From positions 1 through 52,739 of the IMG/VR virus record IMGVR_UViG_3300049489_000263: a stretch of 52,739 nt of DNA; one strand, written 5' to 3'. Positions 30,356 through 39,733 of the stretch are shown in pieces. The notes beneath the pieces were generated by a model. It ran no database searches, was not told where the DNA came from, and was given only the letters and a program-made list of their open reading frames with translations. Numbering within the stretch: position 1 is the first letter of the stretch; each line of letters begins with the position of its first letter. Made by a program: the position numbers and the translations under genes. The stretch comes from a virus.

Positions 30356-31205
30356 AGAACTTGAGTCCCTGTCCTTAGACGACGTGCCACGGAGCCAGAT
30401 CATCAAGGCACCGTTTGGTTGGCCTGGCGGTAAGAGTAAGTCCTTGGACTACATCTTGCCGCGCTTGCCTTATCGCGAACGATACGTGGAGGTCTTCGGC
30501 GGCTCTGGCGCAGTGCTGCTCGCCAGGCGACCGTGCAAGTGCGAGGTCTTCAATGACGCATACAGCGGCGTCACAGATTTTTACCGCACTCTCCAGTCCG
30601 ATCGGTATACCGATCTTGTAGGCTGGATACAGTCCACGCTACACGGCCGAGAGCTATTCAACCACTACCGGGACACTTGGGCAGATATCAAAGATCCGTT
30701 TGAACGGGCGTGCAGATGGTTCTATATGGTCAAGGCCAGTTTCAGCGGCCTGGGCCGACAGTACGGGCGTTCGCTGACAAATAATGCCTTCGTCAATAAG
30801 CTCTACAATTGCTTGGGTGATCTAGCTGGTGTCCATGAGCGGCTCAAGGGCGTGTGTATCGAAAATGCCGACTGGCGAAAGATCCTTCAAGATTACGACT
30901 CACCCCAGACGGTCTTCTATCTGGACCCTCCGTACGTGGATGCGTACTCTGGTACGTACCAGAATGAACTGACCATCCAAGACCATAAAGAGCTTATCGC
31001 CACCATCAGCCGACTCCAGGGCTTCGTGGCCGTATCTGGATATTCGAATCCGCTCTATGAGGCGGTTGATTGGGATGCTCGCTACGAGTGGGACGTGAAG
31101 GTTTGGATCGACGGTGGGGCCTCAACTGCTTCAAACAATAAAGAGCATTTGGATGCCAACCGTTCTAAAAGTACAACCAAGGAGGTCCTATGGGTGAAAG
31201 CCTGA
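30345..31205 (+). CDS. D12-class (Dam-like) DNA adenine methyltransferase
   Basis: 286 residues. The GTG at 30345 has GGGAGG 7 bases upstream and overlaps the deaminase stop. FGWPGGKSK and VFGGSGAVLL form the SAM site, DPPYVDAYSGTY (DPPY about 194-197) the catalytic motif, and ADIKDPFERACRWF with KASFSGLGRQ the Dam-type helical region. It methylates adenine N6; the target sequence is unknown. Together with the C5 methyltransferase it suggests anti-restriction or regulation by methylation. Confidence 0.93.
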   Translation: MDLEELESLSLDDVPRSQIIKAPFGWPGGKSKSLDYILPRLPYRERYVEVFGGSGAVLLARRPCKCEVFNDAYSGVTDFYRTLQSDRYTDLVGWIQSTLHGRELFNHYRDTWADIKDPFERACRWFYMVKASFSGLGRQYGRSLTNNAFVNKLYNCLGDLAGVHERLKGVCIENADWRKILQDYDSPQTVFYLDPPYVDAYSGTYQNELTIQDHKELIATISRLQGFVAVSGYSNPLYEAVDWDARYEWDVKVWIDGGASTASNNKEHLDANRSKSTTKEVLWVKA

Positions 31206-31768
31206 TCTCGTGTATCGAACGCCTGGCTATGGAGAGTAGCGCAGAATATCTGCTAGCCAGCCCAAAGGCAGAGTATGTTCCTAATCGGCTGGTCCACTTG
31301 ATCCGGGCTGCCAAGCGGCCTAGGCCGCCAGGACTCTGCTTGGAGTTCGGCGTTGGTCATGGTGGCAGCTTGGGGCTCCTCCAGAAGGAGGTCGGCCCAA
31401 CGGTGGGCTTCGACTCATTCAAGGGATTGCCCGAGGATTGGCGGCCTGGATTCCCAGCTGGGTCGTTCGCGTGCGAGCCTCCCAAGTTGCCTGACCTAGT
31501 GATCGGCCGTATCGAGGACACGTTGCCAAAGTTTGTCGAGGCCAATTCGACGCCATGGTCGTTCGTCCATATCGATGTTGACCTCTACTCGCCGACCGCC
31601 CTGATACTCGAAATCGGGCTATGGCAAGTAGGGTCGATCATTGTGTTTGACGAGCATCATGGGTATCCTGGCTGGCAACTCCACGAAGCCTCAGCCCTTT
31701 CAGAGTGGCCTGTCAAGTATGAAGTGATATCGTATAGCGAACAACAACTAGCCATAAGGATCAGATGA
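31190..31768 (+). CDS. TylF/MycF-like class I methyltransferase
   Basis: 192 residues. The start overlaps the methylase end, and AAGGAGG lies before it. CLEFGVGHGGSLG is the SAM-binding loop. GFDSFKGLPEDW ... PAGSF, VHIDVDLYSPT and VFDEHHGYPGW are the family motifs of macrocin O-methyltransferase-type proteins. It probably methylates a sugar or other small hydroxyl acceptor. With the glycosyltransferase (5356) and the MptE-like gene (32360) it hints at decoration of a virion or DNA component. Confidence 0.85.
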   Translation: MGESLISCIERLAMESSAEYLLASPKAEYVPNRLVHLIRAAKRPRPPGLCLEFGVGHGGSLGLLQKEVGPTVGFDSFKGLPEDWRPGFPAGSFACEPPKLPDLVIGRIEDTLPKFVEANSTPWSFVHIDVDLYSPTALILEIGLWQVGSIIVFDEHHGYPGWQLHEASALSEWPVKYEVISYSEQQLAIRIR

Positions 31769-32526
31769 AGAACTCGCCTCCAACGATGCAGCATTTCAAT
31801 GGGAACCCTTGCTGCGTCATCGACACCGAGACCTCTGGTTTGGATTCCACGTTCCACGAGATACTCGAAATCGCCATAGTCCCGCTGGACTACAATTTCG
31901 AGCCGTGGAAAGGATGCTTGCCATTTTACCTCCGCATGAAACCAAATCACCCCGAGAGAATATCTCCCGAGGCGATTAGGATCAACAAATTGGATGTGGC
32001 CAAGTGCATCGCCAATGGCGTCGATCAGGAAGCCGGCTCAGAGCTTCTGCAAGAGTGGATCCGCAAGTTGAACATTCCGGCCAACAAGTATGGTTCTCCG
32101 AACCGGATCATGCCGTTGGGCCAGAACTATCAGTTCGACAAAGGTTTCATCCAGCAGTGGCTCGGGCCGGCGACGTATGATAGTATGTTTCACTATCACT
32201 ATCGAGATACGATGGTATCCGCCCTGGCTATGAATGATCGAGCCGGCTACTATGCCGAGCGGATTCCGTTCCCCAAAGTCAACCTCCAGTACCTAGCTAC
32301 GACGTTGGGCGTTAAGACCTTGGGAGCGCATAATGCACTGCATGACGCACTCACGACTGCTAGGGTGTATCAGAAATTGATGAAGTACCGCGAGGATTGG
32401 GCGTTACCCAACGGTGGGGCACTCCTTCCAGTACCTCCAGAATTAGCTGTCGATGATGCACAAGATCAGGATTATTGGAACCGTCTCGACCAACTGGCGC
32501 GTACGAACGACACCCACGTGTTATAG
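31765..32526 (+). CDS. DnaQ-like DEDDh 3'-5' exonuclease
   Basis: 253 residues. CVIDTETSGLD (Asp, Glu), LGQNYQFDKGF (Asp) and LGAHNALHDALTTARVY (His, Asp) give the DEDDh set. The C-terminal 45 residues are Pro/Asp-rich and acidic. It may proofread, trim or degrade DNA or RNA. The last 167 bases overlap the antisense MptE-like gene, so both C-termini share DNA. It ends the rightward operon. Confidence 0.9.
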   Translation: MKNSPPTMQHFNGNPCCVIDTETSGLDSTFHEILEIAIVPLDYNFEPWKGCLPFYLRMKPNHPERISPEAIRINKLDVAKCIANGVDQEAGSELLQEWIRKLNIPANKYGSPNRIMPLGQNYQFDKGFIQQWLGPATYDSMFHYHYRDTMVSALAMNDRAGYYAERIPFPKVNLQYLATTLGVKTLGAHNALHDALTTARVYQKLMKYREDWALPNGGALLPVPPELAVDDAQDQDYWNRLDQLARTNDTHVL

Positions 32527-33070
32527 CGTCGAAACAATATAGTGAAATGCTCTTAGCGCCCGCCGCCTTGCAAATTGCAATGGCGTGTCGGGCGCTAAGG
32601 TTTTTGGTGCGATCTGCATCGAACACATATACCGGGCGACCCTTGTAGAGGTAGGCTGCGTATGTGCTGGCCAGGATGGGTATTTGGGCGTCAATATACG
32701 GGGCCGTAGAATGGTCAGTCTGGATGCCCATAGTCCTAGGATGCAGCTTGGCCACAACATTAGCTGACCAGTTGATACCTATAGCCACGTCATCGTCTAT
32801 AGCCTTCAAGTGGTTCAGCGACTCGCCGCGTCCAACGATGGCCACCGACTTACCGGCTAACGCAGCGTAGATATTCGATATCGCCAGACCGGTCCATTGT
32901 GGCAACCACCTACTTTCTCCGGCTATACGAACACACTGCTTATCGAGGTAGGTCTCAAGCTCTTTATTAGGGCGAACGAGCAGGATGCTGCCGTCAGCTA
33001 AGCGCCTGAACTTGACCTTATGCCTAACTTCCAGATCGGCAATGAACTGGCCTTGTCTATCGACACTCAT
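32360..33070 (-). CDS. DUF115/MptE-like protein
   Basis: 236 residues. KSVAIVGRGESLNHLKAIDD followed by DVAIGINWS matches the conserved pocket of DUF115/MptE-like proteins (Gly-x-Gly-x-Ser ... Asn). TDHSTAPYIDAQIPILAST and RPVYVFDADRT continue the fold. Relatives act in motility-glycan or pterin pathways; in phages they often sit near glycan genes. The last 55 codons overlap the exonuclease gene on the other strand, and HHRQLILEVLEGVPHRWVT there still looks like protein. Confidence 0.72.
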   Translation of the reverse strand: MSVDRQGQFIADLEVRHKVKFRRLADGSILLVRPNKELETYLDKQCVRIAGESRWLPQWTGLAISNIYAALAGKSVAIVGRGESLNHLKAIDDDVAIGINWSANVVAKLHPRTMGIQTDHSTAPYIDAQIPILASTYAAYLYKGRPVYVFDADRTKNLSARHAIAICKAAGAKSISLYCFDAITRGCRSYAPVGRDGSNNPDLVHHRQLILEVLEGVPHRWVTPNPRGTSSISDTP

Positions 33071-33323
33071 GGCAAATGGCCCTCGTTATCTGTTGGTTCT
33101 TCTGGGTACACCATGGACGCTCGCGTAAGCAACATTCGGTCCTCACCTGCTGCATGATCCTATGTGGACATGGCCTCATTGAGAGGATGCACACGTATGG
33201 ATCCCCAGGGTCTGGCTCGTAGCCTTCTGGGGGTATAGGTGGCCGACCGCGATGGGCATAGACTAGTGAGCCATCTGGCAGCCTCCGCGCTCTGTTACCA
33301 CTTGTCTGCTGGGCAAGCCTCAT
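33057..33323 (-). CDS. Small Cys-rich protein
   Basis: 88 residues. The start at 33323 lies inside the upstream gene's end (29-base overlap) without a clear ribosome site. Seven Cys in the C-terminal half (CILSMRPCPH, TECCLRERPWC, ICHEC) suggest zinc binding. Role unknown; it lies at the far end of the late operon. Confidence 0.62.
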   Translation of the reverse strand: MRLAQQTSGNRARRLPDGSLVYAHRGRPPIPPEGYEPDPGDPYVCILSMRPCPHRIMQQVRTECCLRERPWCTQKNQQITRAICHECR

Positions 33324-34146
33324 ACGCAAGTCGCTGCTTGAGTCCAAGGTAGCAGCCGCACTTGAGGCATCGGTCTGGTCGGCTGAAGTTGCAAGCATTG
33401 CAGATGTCCTTTCTTGATCGGACGGTAGGCTCTGTGGCCTCTATATTACCTAGGATATTCGGTATCGCCCTCGCTAAGGATGCAACCATCTGGAACAACC
33501 CTGGCGCGGGAGTATATTGATGTTGTTCAGGACCCATCACCAACGTACCGTGTTGGCCCTTGAAGACTAGCGTATCTCCAGTCGTCAAGCCCAAGCGATC
33601 ACACGTGGCCTGATATCCGGTATCAAGTGCCAGCGAAGCTGCCGCGTCAAGGTCCCCACCTACTGAATCCGCTGTTAGTATGATGCGTTGGAAGTAGTCT
33701 TCGACAGCTCGCTGTGGGTCGCCATGCACAGCCCGTACCCAGGAACGGTTCCAAGCCTTGAGTCTCTGGAAGTCCTCAGCCAGATACTCGTCGCCAGGCT
33801 TATTGAACACCAAGATGGTAGCGATGTCCATCAGTCCAGCTTTGTAGGCTGTCAGTAGATTGTCTGTGACCACAAGCCGTGCATACCTGATGTCTAACAT
33901 ATCGGGCACGCCGTTCACGTCAACAAATACGTCGTACTGACTTGGCCAACACAATACAGGCTTGCTCCCACAAGGGCCTGCATAGTGCAGGCCCTCTTTC
34001 GTTTCACGAGTTAGGTTACAAGCAGGATAGAGGTACGGATCACTCGTGATGCAGATTGTGTCCTCTGGCTTAACTACGTCATGGAGCCAAGGCAAGTAGC
34101 CGTAGTAGTACCAAATGCTGTCTGGGCTGTAGGGAGCGTAGATCAT
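33295..34146 (-). CDS. Protein with C-terminal zinc-ribbon cap
   Basis: 283 residues. I do not recognise the N-terminal 240 residues (IWYYYGYLPWLHDVVKPEDT, YDVFVDVNGVPDML, TGDTLVFKGQHGTLVMG). The last 40 carry CNACNFSRPDRCLKCGCYLG ... CPADKW, a six-Cys ribbon with a CP-x2-KW end that I recall from phage late-region proteins of unknown role. ATGA overlap with the metallophosphatase. A perfect palindrome copy lies at 33611. Confidence 0.7.
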   Translation of the reverse strand: MIYAPYSPDSIWYYYGYLPWLHDVVKPEDTICITSDPYLYPACNLTRETKEGLHYAGPCGSKPVLCWPSQYDVFVDVNGVPDMLDIRYARLVVTDNLLTAYKAGLMDIATILVFNKPGDEYLAEDFQRLKAWNRSWVRAVHGDPQRAVEDYFQRIILTADSVGGDLDAAASLALDTGYQATCDRLGLTTGDTLVFKGQHGTLVMGPEQHQYTPAPGLFQMVASLARAIPNILGNIEATEPTVRSRKDICNACNFSRPDRCLKCGCYLGLKQRLAYEACPADKW

Positions 34147-35270
34147 GCGTCACCGAAGACAGGCATCCACCATACGATACCCTTCTTCGGATGCGTGATC
34201 CAGAGGGCCTGTTGTGGAGCCTCGTAGGAGAAGTTGTTCTTGTAAGCGTACTCGTCATAGCCTTTCAAGCTACCTCCTGCTATCAGACCTCCATACTGTG
34301 CGGTCTGGTGCCAATGGCCGAAGACGAGATAGTCATATCCTCGGCCCACCGCTGCCTCACGCTTACGCTTCCGGTAGTCACCAATCATCCACGGCGCTAG
34401 GGCTCCTTGGATGCCTCCACCCCCGTGGAAGCTGTCGCCATGGGTCATGTGATAGCGCCACTTGTAGACGGTCCAACTGATGTCCACGCTATCCGATACA
34501 TCGACCGTGATACGCGGATCATCAGAAACCTCTCGGCGCACAAGCTCGCCAATTAGCCAGTCCCAAGATTCGTGGGCTGCACCTTTGGCTCGCGGCTTCT
34601 TGTCCATGCGGCCGTGGTTGCCAACTACCATTGGGCAGTAGACCTTACCGAAGGCTTCCGCCAATCGACGTAGCGCCTCGGCCAATAGTGCTGAGCATTC
34701 CAGAACGGCCTTAGTCGCGGACATGGCGTTCGTCTCGCGAAGCTCGTCATGGATAGTACCGCTGAACATATCTCCACCAACCGGTACGATGATGCCTGGA
34801 TACTTGGCATCGCGTAACCTACAGGTCAGTAGGTCAATCGTAGTGTCAACGACATGGTGGACGCGCGTACGGGCTACTGATGGATTATACTGGTTGATAT
34901 TCCCAACTTGATTGGCTTGTACGACCTCTCCGTAGTGCCAATCTGTGAAGAACAGCGTAGGTGTGCCTGGAGTGTGCTTCGATTCCACTGGCTTGGTCAG
35001 CCACTCCATATTGGGCTTAGGCTGTTCCTTGATATCCGATATCAAAGTTCGGATCCAATCAGCCGTGACCGCGCGCTTCTCAGCCTCGCCCAACGCCCGT
35101 TGTAGTTCCGACACCTGTTGGCGTAGTCTGGTCTCCTCGAATGTATGATCCTTGAGCTTGACCGCCGTGACCACCTTTCGTACTTGATCTCGTGAGATCC
35201 CGAGTCGGTTGGCTGCTTCACGCAGACTCCCGGTAGCCCGGTAGGTGTCGATGATGATTGAGTCGTTCAT
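34143..35270 (-). CDS. Calcineurin-like metallophosphoesterase with N-terminal HTH
   Basis: 375 residues. Residues 10-40 look like a helix-turn-helix (ATGSLREAANRLGISRDQVR), followed by a coiled coil. The metal site follows in family order: FFTDWHYGE (Asp110, His112), GGDMFSG, VVGNHGRM (Asn-His), MTHGDS and FGHWHQ. It is probably a nuclease or phosphatase; DNA-binding by the HTH suggests a DNA substrate. Found between fibre genes and hypothetical late genes. A perfect palindrome copy (35030) lies in its first third. Confidence 0.87.
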   Translation of the reverse strand: MNDSIIIDTYRATGSLREAANRLGISRDQVRKVVTAVKLKDHTFEETRLRQQVSELQRALGEAEKRAVTADWIRTLISDIKEQPKPNMEWLTKPVESKHTPGTPTLFFTDWHYGEVVQANQVGNINQYNPSVARTRVHHVVDTTIDLLTCRLRDAKYPGIIVPVGGDMFSGTIHDELRETNAMSATKAVLECSALLAEALRRLAEAFGKVYCPMVVGNHGRMDKKPRAKGAAHESWDWLIGELVRREVSDDPRITVDVSDSVDISWTVYKWRYHMTHGDSFHGGGGIQGALAPWMIGDYRKRKREAAVGRGYDYLVFGHWHQTAQYGGLIAGGSLKGYDEYAYKNNFSYEAPQQALWITHPKKGIVWWMPVFGDA

Positions 35271-35278
35271 CTGGTCTC

Positions 35279-38200
35279 CTAGATCACAAGTCCGTAGCCA
35301 ACAAGTGCACTACGTAGCAAATTAACCTGCGCCTTAAGATTATTCAACATAGTCTGCTCGTTGCTGCTATAGGTAGCATCAGCAGTATCTGTTATTGCTG
35401 ATGAACTCGTGGCATATTGCACAACTGGTGTAACCCCAAAGAATCCCAATTTGTAGCTAGTAGCAGTATTGAGTTTTAGACCACTGTCGGATAAATTGAT
35501 ATCGCATTGAGTGACGCCAGATGAGTTCTTATGGTATACGTCTATAGATGAATCAGTTATGACTAACCCAGCTGTTGTGTTATTAGTAGAGTTCTTTTTA
35601 TAGTAGGCTAGCCCGGAGGATCCGATAGAAAAATTGTTAACGTTGTAATTATTGGTATCATAAGATGAAAAAGTTAGTGAATAGTTATATTGGAGTAAGT
35701 ACGATCTAACGTTAGTATTGGCAATATAGGTCACTGTACTATAGATTCTACTAGCACTATATTCCACTGTAACAGTATCTGTAGAGCCGACGTGGTTGAA
35801 TAGACTCGCATCTAATGTAAAAGTAGTTAATGTGCCAGACCCAGAAATGCTAGAATCTCCAGATATCGTGATCTTATTAGTAGATTTATCGTACCCTATT
35901 AAAGATACCCAAGTGCCCGCGGACTTATCGAAAATCTGTAAGGTATTTGTATAATTACTAGTGTTATAGTTAATTAGTCTGAATCTATGTGAATAATTTG
36001 TGGGAGTAACTGGGGACTCGATTGTATAGTACTCACCACTACCAACGTCTGGTTGGTGCTGATAAGCGACTCCAGACTCGATACCGAGTATCGAGACATC
36101 ATCGCTCGTGAAAGTCTTACCACCTTGTGTAGCCGTGATCGTTGCACTGGCCAACTGGTCGGTGCCGAGCGTGAACTTAAGGTCCGAAGCGGTCCAGTTA
36201 CCAGATCCGTCTGTCGTGATACTCGTTAGTTGCGAGGCACCTTGATAGAGACGTTCGGCCGAATCGGTGCTAGATATAGAAATGCTATACGCTGTCGAGG
36301 GCGCGCCACCTGTCAATGAGGCCGTGAAGACCTCATCGCGGCTGACGACATTCGGCGTCGTCCACACTATAGCTGCGTCGGAGACGCCAACTGCCTCACT
36401 GGGGCCAATCGTTGGGCTGCCAGTTATATAGAGCGAGAGCGAGTCGTCGCCTGAGCCGCCAGTGATCTGTAGGTTGGTGAGTGTAGCTATGCCATTAACG
36501 AACGTGATGCTTGACTTGTTGATAGTATCGGAACCATCAGACCTATTCGAGTAGAGCGTATAGGTGCCGTTGATTCTGAGTATCTGGCCATCGAACGATT
36601 GGGCCGACACAGTAACCGTATAGTTTGTGGCACGTTTCATCACGTCTGGCCAGTTGACCGATAGCTTATAGTCTTTAGGAGGCTCGACTACCGTGTCGGT
36701 TGGCTTAGACGGTTGGATTGTGTAGTCCATCTCGGCTAAGCCAGTGACGACACTTGCTGGAGCGGTCGTCCAGCCCGTCACAGGATTGGCTGGATCGCCT
36801 GACCAGTAGTTGGTGTCGATTACTGGTTCACCTAGAGTCACTACGCCAGTCTTGGAGGCTAGCTCAACGTCAACAGTGATCTTGTGTTCAAGAGTGTCGT
36901 GATCGAGGTTGATGACCTGCCCGTCAAGCGTATTCGCGGATAGGGTATCCACGGTAACGCTCATCGGATCGAACGGCTGGTAGGCCGCTAGAGGCAGATA
37001 GCTCGTAGCCTTGATCCGTCGCCACGCGTTGGATTTGCGATATCCGTTGAAGTCAGCACTCAACTTGACGAGCCCCTCGATATTGTAGATCCAATAGTTC
37101 TCTGCGGATTCCTGTAGACCGAACGTGTCTTCATTGTTGAAGTACTCGTAGGTTAGGGCATCAACGGACAGGTCACGTTGCCAAGTTACCTTGAGCTTCG
37201 TGGCCACATCCTCGATGGGCCTGAACGACATTGCGAATGACGGGCCGTCGATCTGAGCCACTGTAAGGTCAACGATGCCAGCAGCTCCGCGAGTGGCATA
37301 ACCCGCGCGAGTCACGTACTGATCCGGGCTCTCGCTCAGGCACTTGACCCCGAACGTGGAGCCACTGAACTGCACAGCCAATCGGCTCTGATACGCGATA
37401 TCAGACACTAGCTCCAACACATCGCGTACATCGCGGATAGCGCAGCCTATAGGGAATAGGTTGTAATGTGTTTTGAGAGCCGTAATGTACGTGGACGAGG
37501 CGAACGAGTAGTCTGTGTAGGTATCGATCAGATACTCGATGGCGGATACGCTGTTAGCGGTTAGGCTAGAGGTCTGGGTGACGTAGATTTCCGAGTCGGC
37601 CCAACCTTCCTCGCGTTCGTCCAAGGATACAGTGAACTCTAGGTACGCGCAGTTAGATCGGATGCCAAGCGTGTTGTTGAGATACTTCGTATAGTAGCTA
37701 GATGGAACAGCTACTAGCTCGGTCTTGCTATCGACGGTTCGCTTAGCGAAGACTTGATGCACGGTTGTCGTTGGAGCTAGATTGATAACGTATCTATCGG
37801 TTCCTAAAATACGGAACTCATCGCTAGCTGCCGCGATCAGATCGGTGTTGAACGTGTGGTAGCTGAGTGAGCTAGTCGTGCCGCCGAAAACTGGACTCGT
37901 GTAGCTGTAATAGTTAGGATACTTATACGCGCCCCACGCAGCCTTTGGCACGCCAGCCACATTGTTGATGGTGCCAGAACCAAGGGCTACAGGATCATTA
38001 GCTGAGTCGAGCCAAGGCGTAGCGAACACACACTTCGTACCCTGTTGGCCGATACAGAAATTGATTCGACCTATCGAGGAAATGTAGCAGAACTTTCCAG
38101 CTAGGTTCACTCCGGCTGCTACCCACAGCACAGCTGGATCATTTAGAGCATCACCCCGAGATTGGATCGTGAGCGAGGTGTAGTAGTCCTTATTATTGGT

Positions 38201-38989
38201 AGAGATATTGAATGTATTATCGGTGAAAGATCCACTCATCAACAACCAAACCCAACGTTCGGCCGCTGGGGAACTGATGAATGGGAAGTAGTATGCCTGA
38301 TCTTCTGACCTGATATCGAATATCGCCCAGGTCTTAACTCTCAAACGAGCGTCAATGGTGCCAGTTGGCAATGAGTCATTAGTGTCGATGACAAAACTGG
38401 TCGTCGATAAATCCTCAGCCATGAAGGTCTGAGTCTTACCATTGACTGTGCCAGTGACTTTCTGGCATGGGAGCTTGATGACAGATCCAAACACCAGTGG
38501 CCACGGCTTGCCTTCTGCGTCACGTAAGAGGCCAGTTACGTCTCCGGCGGCAGGAGCATAGCCTACCTCTCGGGATTTCAGTGTCTCTAGATTGAAGGTT
38601 AGCTGCCGCGTACGTTCTTGATATCCGATATCAGACGTGATCCGTCCAGTCAGTAGGCTGGATAGGTCTTCTGAATCAGCATAGGCCAAGAATAGTGTAG
38701 CTGCCAAGCCTTCAATAGCCGTGTCCTTCATGCGAGTTTGGAGGGAGCCATCAGTGTCATTGAGCGTCACCGACACCGCACCGATAGACCCAGCATTCGT
38801 AGATTGTAGAGCCTCGGCTAAGCCACCCAGGCTAGCTATAGCGCCAACGACCTGAGTAACGCCGAGCGTTACATCGCGATCGCCATAATTGACTGGTCCA
38901 CTTGGCCAGTCTATCTGTAGGATTATGAGGGGCTCGGTCCCAGCGGCCAGGTTGATCCTGGCCGCCAGTTCCGCTGCAAGTTGCTTCAT
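35279..38989 (-). CDS. Large tail tip/fibre protein
   Basis: 1,236 residues. The N-terminal 700 residues look like a phage tail-tip hub, with LTGRITSDIGYQERTRQLTF early and RPIEDVATKLKVTWQRDLSV later. The next 300 contain immunoglobulin-like strands. The end has KLGFFGVTPVVQ followed by a short heptad helix (LNNLKAQVNLLRSAL), a trimerising cap common in receptor-binding proteins. The 3' part (35280-36060) is clearly AT-richer than its surroundings, suggesting an exchanged receptor-binding segment. Three perfect palindrome copies (37389, 38619 and, just outside, 39126) cluster here. Confidence 0.8.
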   Translation of the reverse strand: MKQLAAELAARINLAAGTEPLIILQIDWPSGPVNYGDRDVTLGVTQVVGAIASLGGLAEALQSTNAGSIGAVSVTLNDTDGSLQTRMKDTAIEGLAATLFLAYADSEDLSSLLTGRITSDIGYQERTRQLTFNLETLKSREVGYAPAAGDVTGLLRDAEGKPWPLVFGSVIKLPCQKVTGTVNGKTQTFMAEDLSTTSFVIDTNDSLPTGTIDARLRVKTWAIFDIRSEDQAYYFPFISSPAAERWVWLLMSGSFTDNTFNISTNNKDYYTSLTIQSRGDALNDPAVLWVAAGVNLAGKFCYISSIGRINFCIGQQGTKCVFATPWLDSANDPVALGSGTINNVAGVPKAAWGAYKYPNYYSYTSPVFGGTTSSLSYHTFNTDLIAAASDEFRILGTDRYVINLAPTTTVHQVFAKRTVDSKTELVAVPSSYYTKYLNNTLGIRSNCAYLEFTVSLDEREEGWADSEIYVTQTSSLTANSVSAIEYLIDTYTDYSFASSTYITALKTHYNLFPIGCAIRDVRDVLELVSDIAYQSRLAVQFSGSTFGVKCLSESPDQYVTRAGYATRGAAGIVDLTVAQIDGPSFAMSFRPIEDVATKLKVTWQRDLSVDALTYEYFNNEDTFGLQESAENYWIYNIEGLVKLSADFNGYRKSNAWRRIKATSYLPLAAYQPFDPMSVTVDTLSANTLDGQVINLDHDTLEHKITVDVELASKTGVVTLGEPVIDTNYWSGDPANPVTGWTTAPASVVTGLAEMDYTIQPSKPTDTVVEPPKDYKLSVNWPDVMKRATNYTVTVSAQSFDGQILRINGTYTLYSNRSDGSDTINKSSITFVNGIATLTNLQITGGSGDDSLSLYITGSPTIGPSEAVGVSDAAIVWTTPNVVSRDEVFTASLTGGAPSTAYSISISSTDSAERLYQGASQLTSITTDGSGNWTASDLKFTLGTDQLASATITATQGGKTFTSDDVSILGIESGVAYQHQPDVGSGEYYTIESPVTPTNYSHRFRLINYNTSNYTNTLQIFDKSAGTWVSLIGYDKSTNKITISGDSSISGSGTLTTFTLDASLFNHVGSTDTVTVEYSASRIYSTVTYIANTNVRSYLLQYNYSLTFSSYDTNNYNVNNFSIGSSGLAYYKKNSTNNTTAGLVITDSSIDVYHKNSSGVTQCDINLSDSGLKLNTATSYKLGFFGVTPVVQYATSSSAITDTADATYSSNEQTMLNNLKAQVNLLRSALVGYGLVI

Positions 38990-39723
38990 GCTTCTCTGGC
39001 CCTCTTGATGGTTTCGTACGTCCCATTACGTTTCTGGCGAGCCTTGTGTTCCTCAGGCTTGATGCCTCCTGCATAGGCATCCTTAGCGAAATCTACAGCG
39101 TCTTTGAGCGCAGCCTTATTCTTCATGATACCGCGTATCACGAGAGCAGCCGCTCCAGCGATGCCGCCACCTGCGCCTAGCATGGCTAGGATACCTTCCC
39201 AAGTAGAGGGATCTAGTGCCGTACGTAGGGCCTGCCAAAATACAGCTTCCTCGTAGGCCCGTCCGGCTTGTATATAGACAAGGCGTACAAACTGCTGATT
39301 ATTATCCGGCATAGGCCCAGGATCTTGGTTGCCCGTTGCTTGTATCGCAGGCCCAATAGCGACTCGTGCCGCGTCGATGAGTTCTTCCCTAATAGTAGCG
39401 TCGGACTCGGCTTTAGCGCGGACCAAGGCCTGATCGGCTAAGACTAGGCTCTTGCCTATCTCACGGTAGCCACAACCTGCGAAAGCCAACACCAGAACGA
39501 GTGGTAGAATCTTCGCGAACACAGCCGCAAACACTGCTTTGGCTTTATCAACCGTAATAGTCTGCCCGCCTACTTCTAGAGGGAACACGTCCTGATACCG
39601 CATATCAACGAGAGTCTGTTGGCCATCTTCTTTCTGTATGGCTCGTAGGCGATCTCGCGTGATATGCAGTTCCCTGCCTGTGATTACAATGTCTGCGGTT
39701 CGGGGTTTCGTTGTATCGTCCAT
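38986..39723 (-). CDS. Membrane-associated protein with internal lipobox-like motif
   Basis: 245 residues. The start at 39723 has GGAGGAAAC upstream. A soluble N-terminus of 60 residues is followed by a hydrophobic stretch VFAAVFAKILPLVLVLAFAG ending in LAFAGC (Cys84), which looks like a signal peptide with lipobox. A second hydrophobic helix (ILAMLGAGGGIAGAAALVI) lies near residue 200. An internal start at Met41 would make a lipoprotein, but no such start is proven. It lies between two fibre genes; a spanin or lysis role is only a guess. Two perfect palindrome copies (39126, 39593). Confidence 0.65.
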   Translation of the reverse strand: MDDTTKPRTADIVITGRELHITRDRLRAIQKEDGQQTLVDMRYQDVFPLEVGGQTITVDKAKAVFAAVFAKILPLVLVLAFAGCGYREIGKSLVLADQALVRAKAESDATIREELIDAARVAIGPAIQATGNQDPGPMPDNNQQFVRLVYIQAGRAYEEAVFWQALRTALDPSTWEGILAMLGAGGGIAGAAALVIRGIMKNKAALKDAVDFAKDAYAGGIKPEEHKARQKRNGTYETIKRAREA

Positions 39724-39733
39724 GTTTCCTCCG

